The notes under the pieces: generated by a model
Databases searched by the model: none
The model's input: the letters and a program-made list of their open reading frames with translations, nothing else
Told to the model about the DNA's origin: nothing
Program-made: the position numbers and the translations under genes
NCBI GenBank assembly: GCA_002082585.1
Contig: CP020563.1
Span: 5,450,001 to 5,514,000, forward strand
Reading direction: 5' to 3'
Length of the DNA stretch: 64,000 nt
DNA from: Kitasatospora albolonga
GTDB lineage: Bacteria > Actinomycetota > Actinomycetes > Streptomycetales > Streptomycetaceae
Shown: piece after piece, positions 53,870 through 62,682 of the stretch
How positions within the stretch are numbered: the stretch's first letter is position 1
How the letters are laid out: each line of letters opens with the position of its first letter

Positions 53870-55642
53870 GTGCGGCTGAAACCCCGCCCCGGGACGCCCT
53901 CCGACACCCGGCGGCTCGCCCGGCGCCACCCGGCCGCCCTCCTGGCCCTCCTCCTCTGCTCCGTCGGCGGCGCGCTCGCCGCCCTCGCCCTGCCCGCCGC
54001 CCTCGGCCACACCGTCGGCCGGCTCGTCGACGGCGGGCCCGTGCCCTGGGCCGGGCTGCTGCTCTGCGCCGTACTGGTCCTCGCCGAGACCGGGCTCGAC
54101 GCGTGCTCGGCCGTGCTGGGCGCCACCACCACCGCCCGGCTCACCGCCCACCTCCGCACCCGCACCACCGCCCGGGTCCTGGCCGCCGAACCCCGCCGCG
54201 CCCTCGCCGTGCCGACCGGCGACCTCACCGCCCGGCTCACCGCCCGCACCGCCGACGCCGCCGCCGCGCCCGTCACCGCCGCCGGAGCCGTCTCGGGCGT
54301 CCTGCTCCCGGTCGGCGCGGTCATCGGGCTCTTCCTCATCGACCCCTGGACGGCCGCCGCCTTCCTCCTCGGCGCCCCCCTCCTCATCGCCCTCCTGCAC
54401 ACCTTCACCCGCCGCACCGCCGACGCCGGGGCCGACTACCAGCGCGCCCAGTCCGTCATCGCCCACCGCCTCACCGAGGCGCTCGACGGCGCCGAGACCA
54501 TCCGCGCCGCCCGCACCGGGGCCCGCGAGTACCGCCGCGTCCTCGAACCGCTCGGCGCCCTGGCGGTCCACGGCCGCCGCACCTGGACCGTGTACGGGCG
54601 GGCCGCAGGCCAGAGCGCCCTGCTGCTGCCCCTCCTCATGCTGCTGGTCCTCGCGGTCGGCGGACTCCGCCTCCACGCGGGCGCGATCGGCGTCGGGGAC
54701 CTCGTCGCCGCCTCCCGGTACGCGGGCCTCGCCGTCGGCATCGGCGCCCTCACCGGAGCGCTCGGCGCCCTCGCCCGCAGCCGCGCCGCCGCCCGCACCC
54801 TGGACCCGCTGCTCACCCTGGACCCGCTGCCGCACAAGGGCCTCGGCCCGGTCCCCGGCGGCCCGGGCCGCCTCGAACTCCGGGACGTCGGCGTCGTACA
54901 GGACGGGAAGCCGCTGCTCGCGGGCGTGCACCTCGACGTCCCCGGCGGTACGTCCCTGGCCGTCGTCGGCCGCTCGGGCTCCGGCAAGTCGGTGTTCGCG
55001 GCGGTCGCCGGACGGCTGCTCGACCCGGACACCGGAACCGTGCTGCTGGACGGCGTCCCGCTGGCCGCCATGGACCCGGCCTTCCTACGCCCCGAGGTCG
55101 CCTACGCCTTCGCCCGCCCCGCCCTGCCCGGCACCACCGTCGAGGACACGATCGCCTTCGGGCCGTGGACCGCCGGGCCCGACGCGGTACGGGAGGGGGC
55201 CCGGGCCGCCCGCGCGGACGGGTTCGTCGGGCTCCTCCCGTACGGCTACGCCACCCCGCTCACCGGCGCCCCGCTCTCCGGCGGTGAACGCCAACGCCTG
55301 GGCCTGGCCCGCGCGTTCGCCCACCCGGGCCGCCTGCTGATCCTGGACGACGCCCTCTCCGGCCTCGACACCGTCACCGAGCACCACGTCCGTCGCGCCC
55401 TCGACGAGCGGGCCGGGCGCGCCACCCGCGTGATCGTGGCCCACCGCCTCTCCTCGGCCGCCCGCGCGGACCGGGTCCTCTGGCTGGAGAACGGCCGCGT
55501 CCGCGCGACGGGCCCGCACGAGGAGCTCTGGGCCGATCCGGAGTACCGGGCGGTGTTCCGTACGGAAGCGGAGGAGGCGGGCGACACGGATGCGGAAGCG
55601 GAGGCGCTTCCCCGGCCCCGTACGGAAGCGGGGGCGCGATGA
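53870..55642 (+). CDS. amfB: AmfB/RamA-type ABC exporter subunit
   Basis: 590 residues from GTG (GGAAAGGA upstream). Six helices (residues ~20-300), then an ATPase domain: Walker A G-R-S-G-S-G-K-S near 367, signature L-S-G-G-E-R-Q-R and Walker B I-L-D-D-A. The catalytic Glu is replaced by Asp (about 494). H-loop V-A-H-R-L is present. No C39 peptidase domain. Pairs with the next subunit to export the lanthipeptide. Confidence 0.93.
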   Translation: MRLKPRPGTPSDTRRLARRHPAALLALLLCSVGGALAALALPAALGHTVGRLVDGGPVPWAGLLLCAVLVLAETGLDACSAVLGATTTARLTAHLRTRTTARVLAAEPRRALAVPTGDLTARLTARTADAAAAPVTAAGAVSGVLLPVGAVIGLFLIDPWTAAAFLLGAPLLIALLHTFTRRTADAGADYQRAQSVIAHRLTEALDGAETIRAARTGAREYRRVLEPLGALAVHGRRTWTVYGRAAGQSALLLPLLMLLVLAVGGLRLHAGAIGVGDLVAASRYAGLAVGIGALTGALGALARSRAAARTLDPLLTLDPLPHKGLGPVPGGPGRLELRDVGVVQDGKPLLAGVHLDVPGGTSLAVVGRSGSGKSVFAAVAGRLLDPDTGTVLLDGVPLAAMDPAFLRPEVAYAFARPALPGTTVEDTIAFGPWTAGPDAVREGARAARADGFVGLLPYGYATPLTGAPLSGGERQRLGLARAFAHPGRLLILDDALSGLDTVTEHHVRRALDERAGRATRVIVAHRLSSAARADRVLWLENGRVRATGPHEELWADPEYRAVFRTEAEEAGDTDAEAEALPRPRTEAGAR

Positions 55643-57537
55643 CGGCCCCGACGGAACCGGAACGAGCGGCGAAGGCGGAGGCGGATGTGGAGGTGAAGGC
55701 GGAGGCCCGGGTGAAGCGGAACGAACCCCTCCCTGGCCCCCGCTCCGGCCCCCTCCCTGGCCCCCGCCCCCGCTCCGGGCCCCTCGCCCGGGTCACCCGC
55801 GAGGCCCGCCCCTTCCTCCGCGCCCGTACCGGCACCGTCCTGCGGCTGGCAGGCTGGTCCCTGCTGGAGTTCGTCCAGACCTTCCTGGGCGGCTACGGCG
55901 TCGCCCGGGCCCTGGACCACGGCTTTCTCGCCGGACGCCCGCTCACCGGCCTCCTCTGGCTGGCCGTCGCCGCCGTGGCCGTCCTCCCCGCCCAGCTCGC
56001 CACCCGGGGGGTGTTCGGGCGCCTCGCGGACCTGGTGGAGCCGCTGCGGGACGGGCTGGTCCGGCGAGCCGTCTCCCGGGCCCTGTCCGGCGCCCTCGCG
56101 CACCCCGCCGACACCTCCGTCCGGTCGCTCTCCCAGGTCACCCACCAGAGCGAGATCGCCCGGGACGGCTGGGCCGGACTCGTCCTGACCCTGCGGTCGT
56201 TCGTGTTCACGGTGGCCGGGGCCGTGGCCGGGCTGCTGGCCCTGGAGCCGAGGCTCCTGCTGATCGTGGCGCCCCCGCTGGTCCTGGGCACCGGGCTGTT
56301 CCTGGCCACCCTGCCGCCGATGGCCGCCCGCCAGCGCGACTACCTCACCGCCGACGAGACGTACGCCGCCCACGCGGGCCGGACCGCCGCCGACCTGCGG
56401 GATCTCGCCGCCGCCGGGGCCGCCGACCGCACGGTGGCGGAGTCCCGGGCGCTGGCCGACGACCAGGTCCGCGCGGCCCGTTCGCTGGCCCGCTGGTCCG
56501 GCGTACGGGTGGTGGCACTGGCGGTCTGTGGCCGGTTCCCGCCGCTCCTGCTGCTGCTCTGCGCCCCCTGGCTGCTGCGCGACGGCCTCACCCCCGGCGC
56601 GCTGGTGGGCGCGCTGACGTACCTCACCCAGGCGCTGGCCCCGGCGGTCCATGCGCTGATGACCATGCTGTCCACGGTCGGCGGCCGACTGCTGGTGGTC
56701 CTGGACCGCTTCACGGACGCGCCGCCGCCCCCGGCCGAGGACAGCCCGGAACCGCAGGCAGCCGACGAGCCGCCTCCCGCCCGGCACACCACCCCTGGGG
56801 CCACCACTCCCGAGGCCGCCGTCCCCGTCGCCGAACTGGACGCCGTCACCTTCGCGTACGGCCCCGCCGCGCTCCCCGTCCTGGACCGGCTCTCCCTGAG
56901 CATCGCCCCCGGCGAGCACCTCGCGGTGATCGGGCCGAGCGGCAGCGGCAAGTCGACGCTGGCCGCCGTCCTCGCCGGGGTCGAACAGCCCACCGGGGGC
57001 GCGGTGCGGTGGCACGGGCGGCCGGTGCGCGCGGCCGACGCCACCTCCGTACGGGTCCTGCTGCCCCAGCACGCGTACGTGTTCACCGGCTCGCTGCGCG
57101 AGAACCTCCGCTATCTCCGCCCCGACGCGGACGACCGCTCCCTGGCCGCCACGATCGACGCGCTCGGCCTGGACCCCCTGCTCACCCGGCTCGGCTCCCT
57201 GGACGCGCTCCTGGAACCGGACCGGCTCTCCCAGGGCGAACACCAGCTCATCGCCCTGGGCCGGGCCCATCTGGCGGCCCCTCCGCTCATCGTGCTCGAC
57301 GAGGCCACCAGCCGCCTCGACCCGGCCGCCGAGGCCCGCGCCGAGCGCGCGTTCGCCGCGCTGCCGGGCGCCCTGGTGGTCGTCGCGCACCGCCTCGGCT
57401 CGGCCCGCCGCGCCGACCGGATTCTCGTGATGGACGGGCCCCGCACCCGCTGCGGCACCTCGGCGGAGCTGCTGCGCTCCTCGGCCCTCTACCGGGACCT
57501 GGCCGGGCTCTGGGAGCCGGACGACGTCTCCGAGTGA
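55639..57537 (+). CDS. amfA: AmfA/RamB-type ABC exporter subunit
   Basis: 632 residues; ATGA overlap with amfB. A charged, Pro-rich N-terminal extension of ~55 residues precedes six helices and the ATPase domain. Walker A is G-P-S-G-S-G-K-S and Walker B V-L-D-E-A with Glu555 intact, but the signature is L-S-Q-G-E instead of L-S-G-G-Q. Together with the Asp in AmfB this makes one catalytic and one degenerate ATP site in the heterodimer. Confidence 0.93.
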   Translation: MTAPTEPERAAKAEADVEVKAEARVKRNEPLPGPRSGPLPGPRPRSGPLARVTREARPFLRARTGTVLRLAGWSLLEFVQTFLGGYGVARALDHGFLAGRPLTGLLWLAVAAVAVLPAQLATRGVFGRLADLVEPLRDGLVRRAVSRALSGALAHPADTSVRSLSQVTHQSEIARDGWAGLVLTLRSFVFTVAGAVAGLLALEPRLLLIVAPPLVLGTGLFLATLPPMAARQRDYLTADETYAAHAGRTAADLRDLAAAGAADRTVAESRALADDQVRAARSLARWSGVRVVALAVCGRFPPLLLLLCAPWLLRDGLTPGALVGALTYLTQALAPAVHALMTMLSTVGGRLLVVLDRFTDAPPPPAEDSPEPQAADEPPPARHTTPGATTPEAAVPVAELDAVTFAYGPAALPVLDRLSLSIAPGEHLAVIGPSGSGKSTLAAVLAGVEQPTGGAVRWHGRPVRAADATSVRVLLPQHAYVFTGSLRENLRYLRPDADDRSLAATIDALGLDPLLTRLGSLDALLEPDRLSQGEHQLIALGRAHLAAPPLIVLDEATSRLDPAAEARAERAFAALPGALVVVAHRLGSARRADRILVMDGPRTRCGTSAELLRSSALYRDLAGLWEPDDVSE

Positions 57538-57611
57538 AGGTCCTCCGCGAAGGGCCGGGTCACGGCCACCCCTGAAGTCCGTTCCCCTGAAGCCCGTTCC
57601 CTGGAGCCGGG

Positions 57612-58217
57612 TCATATCCAGCCCGCCTCCTTCGCCCGTCTGATGGCGTCCATCCGATTGCGCGCCCCGGCCTTGCGAATGGCGGCGGCGAGGTAATTGC
57701 GCACCGTCCCCGGGGTCAGATGCAGCCGCTCCGCGATACCGGAGACCGTTTCCCCGCGCTCGGCGATCGAGAGCACGCTCAATTCCCGGGGCGATAAGGG
57801 CATGTCGGCCACCTGCAACAGGCTGAACGCCAGTGACTCGTCGATATGCCGCCCGCCGTCGGCCAGTTTGTGCATGACCTCGGAGAGGTCGTTCACCGGC
57901 CGGTACTTGTCGATGTAGCCGCGGGCCCCCGCCTCGTAGGCCCGGCGCAGCCCCCGGGGCCGGTCGCTGCGGGTGAGCACGGCCAGGGGACACCCCCGGC
58001 CGCGCGGTTCGGCCAGCGACCTCACCTCCTCCAGGACGTCCAGGGCATCCGGACAGTCGAGGTCGGTGAGGAGCACATCCGGTCCTGTTCCGGCCAGTGC
58101 CGAACGTATCGCGCCCTGCTCGGAGGTCCGTACGTCTATTCCCTGCCCAGCACCGAGCAGGGAGGCCAGCGAGGCGCGCCACAGGGGCACGGTGTGGACC
58201 AGCAGAACGGTTGTCAT
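57612..58217 (-). CDS. amfR: AmfR/RamR-type response regulator with LuxR HTH
   Basis: 201 residues. The receiver domain contains D-V-L-L-T-D52-L-D54 at the phosphoacceptor strand and ends with G-Y-I-D-K. However, the usual Asp-Asp pair in the first loop is replaced by H-T-V-P-L-W, so metal-dependent phosphorylation is doubtful. The HTH is L-S-P-R-E-L-S-V-L ... G-T-V-R-N-Y-L. Convergent with the amf operon, as in known ram/amf loci, where this protein activates the lanthipeptide promoter. No sensor kinase nearby. Confidence 0.93.
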   Translation of the reverse strand: MTTVLLVHTVPLWRASLASLLGAGQGIDVRTSEQGAIRSALAGTGPDVLLTDLDCPDALDVLEEVRSLAEPRGRGCPLAVLTRSDRPRGLRRAYEAGARGYIDKYRPVNDLSEVMHKLADGGRHIDESLAFSLLQVADMPLSPRELSVLSIAERGETVSGIAERLHLTPGTVRNYLAAAIRKAGARNRMDAIRRAKEAGWI

Positions 58218-58463
58218 CAGGCTGCCCTCGGCTTTTCTCTCCGGGCACGCACTCCAGGCGCATCGCAGAATGCGATGGTGTGTGCGCGTCGGGTGACGGG
58301 TCTCCAGTGGAGCGCATGAGCATTCGGGTACGCCGCGGAATTGGCGGATTCCCGTGCCTGTGTGGGCGCGGATGGGGGCGTTCGGGGGTACAGCGGGAGC
58401 GCACGGGGTGGCGGGAGGGTGGCTACCCAGCGGTGCAGGCGGACCGCCGGACCGGCCGGGGCG

Positions 58464-59348
58464 TCAGTTCAGCAGTGCGCGGGCCGCCTGGGCCTTGTGC
58501 CGGATCGTCTCGGCCGTCGTCGGCTCGATCGTGCCGAGCACCTCCGCGTACTCCTCCATCTCCGCCGCCCCGCGCTGGAACTCCCCGCGCTGGACCAGCA
58601 GCTGGGCCCGCTCGTAGCGCAGCCGTGCCGGGTGCGAGGGCAGGAGCAGGGAGAGGTCCACCGCCCAGAGGGCCACATCCGTGCGCTCGGGGCGGGCGGT
58701 GGCCCAGGCCCTGATGTTGTTGAGGATGCGCAGGACGATCTCCAGGGGCCGCGCGGGCGTCAGCATGGACGGTTCAAGGCGCGCCCCGGTCGCCCCGGTG
58801 ACCAGGAGGTCCGCGTCCTCGCCGGTCAGCGGCGCGCCCCCGGCGAACGGGTCGACGAGCACCGGGTGCGCCGGGTCCCCGAAGCCGACCACGAAGTGGC
58901 CGGGCAGCGCCACCCCGTACACCGGGGCGCCCGCCCGCCGGGCGACCTCGATCCAGACCACCGAGAGCAGGATCGGCAGCCCCCGGCGGCGGCGCAGCAC
59001 CTGCTGGAGGAGCGAGGACTCCAGCCGCTGGTAGTCGGCCGACGAGCCGCCGAACTCGTGCCGCTCACCCAGCAGTTCGGCCAGGGCGGAGGCCCAGTCG
59101 GCGGGGGTCTTCCCCGGCCCGTACGGCAACAGCCCGGCCAGCCGGTCCAGTTCGATCTGCGCCGCGTCGATCCCGTACGGGTCGGGGGAGACCTCCGCCG
59201 GATCGACCGGGCGCGGTTCCTCGGGTCCGACCGGGCCCGCCTCCGCGCCCAGCAGCAGGCAGAGCAGTGCGAGATCCGGCCGCTCGGACCGGGCCTCCTC
59301 GGCGAACTGCCGCCGCCTCTCCGTCGTACCGGAATCCTGCGCGCTCAT
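58464..59348 (-). CDS. Transglutaminase-like (SirB1-type) protein with TPR-like C-terminus
   Basis: 294 residues. The SirB1/transglutaminase-like core is I-E-L-D-R-L-A, then F-G-G-S-S-A-D-Y, R-R-G-L-P-I-L-L-S-V-V-W-I-E-V-A-R-R-A-G and V-A-L-P-G-H-F-V-V-G-F. The catalytic Cys of true transglutaminases is not visible, as in most SirB1 proteins. A C-terminal helical hairpin (R-Y-E-R-A-Q-L-L-V-Q-R-G-E-F) resembles TPR. No known substrate. ATG at 59348 chosen. Confidence 0.85.
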   Translation of the reverse strand: MSAQDSGTTERRRQFAEEARSERPDLALLCLLLGAEAGPVGPEEPRPVDPAEVSPDPYGIDAAQIELDRLAGLLPYGPGKTPADWASALAELLGERHEFGGSSADYQRLESSLLQQVLRRRRGLPILLSVVWIEVARRAGAPVYGVALPGHFVVGFGDPAHPVLVDPFAGGAPLTGEDADLLVTGATGARLEPSMLTPARPLEIVLRILNNIRAWATARPERTDVALWAVDLSLLLPSHPARLRYERAQLLVQRGEFQRGAAEMEEYAEVLGTIEPTTAETIRHKAQAARALLN

Positions 59349-59407
59349 ATGCGACCCATGCCCCTGATCGTCCCTGCCGTCGTGCCGCCACCCCACCCCC
59401 GGCTCCG

Positions 59408-60421
59408 CTACGCGGGCCGGAAATGGTGGTAGCTGTGGTGCGTCGCGAAGCCCATCCCGTCGTACAGCGCCCGCGCACCCTCATTGTCCTCCTCCACCTG
59501 GAGCCAGGCCGCCGAAGCGCCCTCGTCCAGGGCCCGGCGGGCCAGCGCCGCCATCACGGCCGTGCCCAGTCCGCGCCGCCGCTGCCCGGGGGCGACCTCG
59601 ACCGCCATGAACCCCGCCCACCGCCCGTCCACCACGCACCGGCCGATCGCGGCGGGCACCGCGTCCTCCTCCGCGCCCTCGTCCCCGCCCGCCACCGTGG
59701 CGAACCAGACCGAGGGGCCGCTGCCCAGCACCCGCAGGACATGGGGGCCGGGGGTGGTGAGGCGCTGGTAGCGCGAGAGCCACGCCCCGTCCGGCTCACG
59801 GGCCAGCCGTACCGCCGACACGTCCGCGTCCAGGTCCCCGACCGGCGCCAGCGCGGCGATCCGGACCTGGGCCGAGACCTCGCGCCGCCACCCGTGCCGC
59901 TCCAGCTCCGCGCAGAGCGCCTCCTGCGTGCCCTCGGCCCCGGTCGACGTCTGGATGTACGGGGGCAGGCCCCGCTCCTCGTACCACCGCTCGACCCGCC
60001 CGAACGCCTCACCGAGCGGCACCCCCGGATCACCGAGCGGCAGCGCGGAGTTGGCGCGCCGGGTGAACCCTCCGGCGGCGCGCAGCCGCCACTCGCCCAG
60101 GGGCGCGCTCTCCACCGGCTGCCAGGCCCGCGCGGTGACGGCGGCCAGCTCCGGGAAGGAGGCCGCCGGGCCCCGCCTGCGGGCCGGGGCGGCGGGGACG
60201 ACCTTGCCCGCCACCAGGGACGATTCCAGGATGCGGACGGACTGCCCGTTCTTCCGTGTGATCGAGACCACGCCGTCGTCCCATGATGTGAGAACGCCGA
60301 CCGTGTCGGTGAACTCCGCGCCCGCGCCACCCCCCTCGGAGCGCTGCCGAACGGAGACCCGTTTGCCCACGTCAGCCGGTGTGATGCGGACCTCCAGCCG
60401 TCCGCCGATGGTGAATTCCAC
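59408..60421 (-). CDS. GNAT acetyltransferase with SH3-like N-terminal domain
   Basis: 337 residues. Residues ~1-75 form a small beta domain (V-G-K-R-V-S-V-R-Q-R, F-T-D-T-V-G-V-L-T-S-W-D-D-G-V-V-S-I-T). The C-terminal GNAT fold has V-A-P-G-Q-R-R-R-G-L-G-T-A-V-M (acetyl-CoA loop) and L-Q-V-E-E-D-N-E-G-A-R-A-L-Y-D-G-M-G-F. This architecture is conserved beside fdxA in Streptomyces. Substrate unknown. Confidence 0.88.
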   Translation of the reverse strand: MEFTIGGRLEVRITPADVGKRVSVRQRSEGGGAGAEFTDTVGVLTSWDDGVVSITRKNGQSVRILESSLVAGKVVPAAPARRRGPAASFPELAAVTARAWQPVESAPLGEWRLRAAGGFTRRANSALPLGDPGVPLGEAFGRVERWYEERGLPPYIQTSTGAEGTQEALCAELERHGWRREVSAQVRIAALAPVGDLDADVSAVRLAREPDGAWLSRYQRLTTPGPHVLRVLGSGPSVWFATVAGGDEGAEEDAVPAAIGRCVVDGRWAGFMAVEVAPGQRRRGLGTAVMAALARRALDEGASAAWLQVEEDNEGARALYDGMGFATHHSYHHFRPA

Positions 60422-60538
60422 AGCTCTGTCCGCCCCTCCTGTTCGGATCGTGCCCGAGAACGGAGATACTAGGGGCGGGCATCGACGACGCCGCGCTCCC
60501 GCGCGAGAGCCAACGCCCTACCGAGGAGGAACGACAGC

Positions 60539-60859
60539 GTGACCTACGTCATCGCGCAGCCTTGTGTCGACGTGAAGGACAAGGCCTGCATCGAAGAGTG
60601 CCCCGTCGACTGCATTTACGAGGGCCAGCGGTCCTTGTACATCCACCCGGACGAATGCGTCGACTGCGGAGCCTGCGAGCCGGTCTGCCCGGTCGAGGCC
60701 ATCTTCTACGAGGACGACACTCCGGAGGAGTGGAAGGACTACTACAAGGCGAACGTCGAGTTCTTCGACGATCTCGGCTCGCCGGGCGGTGCTTCCAAGC
60801 TCGGTCTCATCGAGCGCGACCACGCGTTCGTCGCCGGACTGCCGCCGCAGAACCAGTAG
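60539..60859 (+). CDS. fdxA: Seven-iron ferredoxin FdxA
   Basis: 106 residues from GTG with GAGGAGGA. Cysteines 9, 17 and 50 fit a [3Fe-4S] cluster; 21, 40, 43 and 46 fit a [4Fe-4S] cluster, the classical Azotobacter-type arrangement. A soluble electron carrier. It lies just upstream of dapC, as in many actinobacteria. Confidence 0.95.
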   Translation: MTYVIAQPCVDVKDKACIEECPVDCIYEGQRSLYIHPDECVDCGACEPVCPVEAIFYEDDTPEEWKDYYKANVEFFDDLGSPGGASKLGLIERDHAFVAGLPPQNQ

Positions 60860-61000
60860 CAGGCGGCACCACGTGCGCAGCCCGGTCCCGTACGGCTTGT
60901 CACCGTGCGGGACCGAGGCGTATCCCCGTACGGCCACGGCCGCTGCCCATCCCTGAACAGTCCGAGAAAGCCCCAGAGAGCTCCGAGAAAGCAGAGTCCC

Positions 61001-62095
61001 GTGTCCGCAGTCTCCTCCCGCCTCCCGGTCTTCCCCTGGGACAGGCTCACGCCGTACAAGACGACGGCCCAGGCCCACCCGGACGGCATCGTGGACCTCT
61101 CCGTCGGCACGCCGGTCGACCCGGTGCCCGAGGTGATCCGGCAGGCGCTCGTCGCCGCCGCGGACAGCCCCGGCTATCCGACGGTGTGGGGGACCGAGGC
61201 CCTGCGGGACGCGCTCACCGGCTGGGTGGAGCGGCGGCTCGGCGCGCGAGGGGTGACGCACGCCAACGTGCTGCCGGTCGTCGGCTCCAAGGAACTGGTG
61301 GCCTGGCTGCCGACGCAGCTCGGGCTCGGCCCCGGCGACAAGGTCGCCTACCCGCGCCTCGCCTACCCGACGTACGAGGTCGGCGCCCGGCTCTGCGGCG
61401 CGGAGCCCGTCGTCTACGACGACCCGACCGAGCTGGACCCGGCCGGGCTGAAGCTGCTCTGGCTCAACTCGCCCTCCAACCCGACCGGCCGGGTGCTGGC
61501 CAAGGACGAGCTGGTCCGGACCGTCGCCTGGGCGCGCGAGCACGGGGTGCTGGTCTTCAGCGACGAGTGCTACCTGGAGCTGGGCTGGGAGGCCGAGCCG
61601 GTCTCGGTGCTCCACCCGGACGTCTGCGGCGGCCACTACGACGGGATCGTCGCCGTCCACTCGCTCTCCAAGCGCTCCAACCTGGCCGGGTACCGGGCCG
61701 CGTTCATCGCGGGTGACGCGGCCGTCCTCGGCGAGCTGCTGCTGATCCGCAAGCACGGCGGGATGATGACGCCCGCCCCCGTCCAGGCGGCCACCGTCGC
61801 CGCCCTCGGGGACGACACGCACGTGGCCGAGCAGCGCGTCCGGTACGCGGACCGCCGCCTGGCCCTGCGTACGGCCCTGGAGGCGCACGGCTTCCGGATC
61901 GAGCACAGCGAGGCGAGCCTCTACCTCTGGGCGACCCGTGACGAGCCGTGCTGGGAGACCGTGGCGTACCTCGCGGAGCTGGGCATCCTCGTCGCGCCCG
62001 GCGACTTCTACGGCCCGGCGGGCGAGCGCTTCGTCCGGGTGGCGTTCACCGCGACCGACGAGCGGGTGGCGGCGGCGGTCAAGCGCCTGACCTGA
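61001..62095 (+). CDS. dapC: Succinyldiaminopimelate transaminase DapC
   Basis: 364 residues from GTG. A fold-type I aminotransferase: D-L-S-V-G-T-P near the N-terminus, L-N-S-P-S-N-P-T-G-R, S-D-E-C-Y, then S-L-S-K-R-S with the PLP lysine, and G-Y-R. Ends with F-V-R-V-A-F-T. It transfers an amino group to N-succinyl-2-amino-6-oxopimelate in the succinylase route to meso-diaminopimelate and lysine. Context after fdxA supports the assignment. Confidence 0.9.
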   Translation: MSAVSSRLPVFPWDRLTPYKTTAQAHPDGIVDLSVGTPVDPVPEVIRQALVAAADSPGYPTVWGTEALRDALTGWVERRLGARGVTHANVLPVVGSKELVAWLPTQLGLGPGDKVAYPRLAYPTYEVGARLCGAEPVVYDDPTELDPAGLKLLWLNSPSNPTGRVLAKDELVRTVAWAREHGVLVFSDECYLELGWEAEPVSVLHPDVCGGHYDGIVAVHSLSKRSNLAGYRAAFIAGDAAVLGELLLIRKHGGMMTPAPVQAATVAALGDDTHVAEQRVRYADRRLALRTALEAHGFRIEHSEASLYLWATRDEPCWETVAYLAELGILVAPGDFYGPAGERFVRVAFTATDERVAAAVKRLT

Positions 62096-62105
62096 ACCCG
62101 GGGAC

Positions 62106-62147
62106 GCGTGAGGGCCCGGGGAGTGCGCACTCCCCGGGCCCTCACGC
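62106..62147. terminator. 42-bp perfect palindrome downstream of dapC
   Basis: GCGTGAGGGCCCGGGGAGTGC is followed directly by its exact complement. Without a loop it can form a cruciform in DNA or an RNA hairpin with a minimal loop. It most likely terminates dapC and the convergent secreted-protein gene. Confidence 0.88.
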
Positions 62148-62155
62148 ATGTGTTC

Positions 62156-62228
62156 GTACGGCGGTGGCTCGGCTCCCGTACGTCGTACGGCGGTGAGTCG
62201 GCTCCCGTACGTCGTACGGCGGTGGGTC
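62156..62228. repeat. 29-bp tandem repeat, 2.5 copies
   Basis: Copies at 62156-62184 and 62185-62213 differ at two positions; a third partial copy follows to 62228. The unit contains gtacggcggtg and gctcccgtacgtc. It lies between the palindrome and the end of the next gene. Confidence 0.85.
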
Positions 62229-62682
62229 AGCCGATCGGCAGGCCACCCAGCGGCAGGCCGCCGGTGGGCAGCCCGTCCGTGGGCAGGCCGCCCTGGGTGA
62301 GGGCGTCGGTGGGCAGCCCGCCACCGGCGGCGTCGGCCACACCGCCGACGGCCTCGCCCGCCTGGCCCGCGGTCTGGCCTGCGGTCTCCTGGGCGGCCGG
62401 GGCGGCCACCTTGGCGGTGTTGCCGACGGTCTTGCCCGCGGCCGGCACGGCGGTGCCGACGATACGGCCGCCGGTGTCACCGGCCGCCTGGGTGCCCTGC
62501 TGGGCGGCGCTGTCCAGGGTGTTGCCGACGCTCGCACCGTCCAGTGCGGTGAGGCCGCCCAGGTCCGGGGTCTGCGGGAGCTCTGCGGCACCTGCGGCAC
62601 CGGCCGCACCGACCACGGGGACGACGCCTGCGGCGAACAGCAGCGCGGTACGAGCGATCCGACGGGGCAGGGGGAGGGACAT
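62227..62682 (-). CDS. Secreted Gly/Ala-rich protein with C-terminal G-L-P repeats
   Basis: 151 residues. AAGGAG lies ahead of the ATG. The signal peptide is R-R-I-A-R-T-A-L-L-F-A-A-G-V-V-P-V, with cleavage after A-G-A-A-G-A-A. The mature part has low-complexity helices (T-A-G-Q-T-A-G-Q-A-G-E-A-V-G-G-V) and ends in a run of G-G-L-P-T-D/T-G/L-G units. Cell-surface or extracellular; no cysteines. Function unknown. Upstream frame to 63195 is not supported. Confidence 0.82.
   Translation of the reverse strand: MSLPLPRRIARTALLFAAGVVPVVGAAGAAGAAELPQTPDLGGLTALDGASVGNTLDSAAQQGTQAAGDTGGRIVGTAVPAAGKTVGNTAKVAAPAAQETAGQTAGQAGEAVGGVADAAGGGLPTDALTQGGLPTDGLPTGGLPLGGLPIG

Noticed and set aside
55246..58404. 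1,052-aa minus-strand frame across amfA
   Set aside because: Gly/Arg/Gln-rich antisense of amfA and amfR, no domain, typical of high-GC shadow frames.
62156..62228. CRISPR array
   Set aside because: Units are directly adjacent with no spacers and no cas genes; same for 47385-47515.
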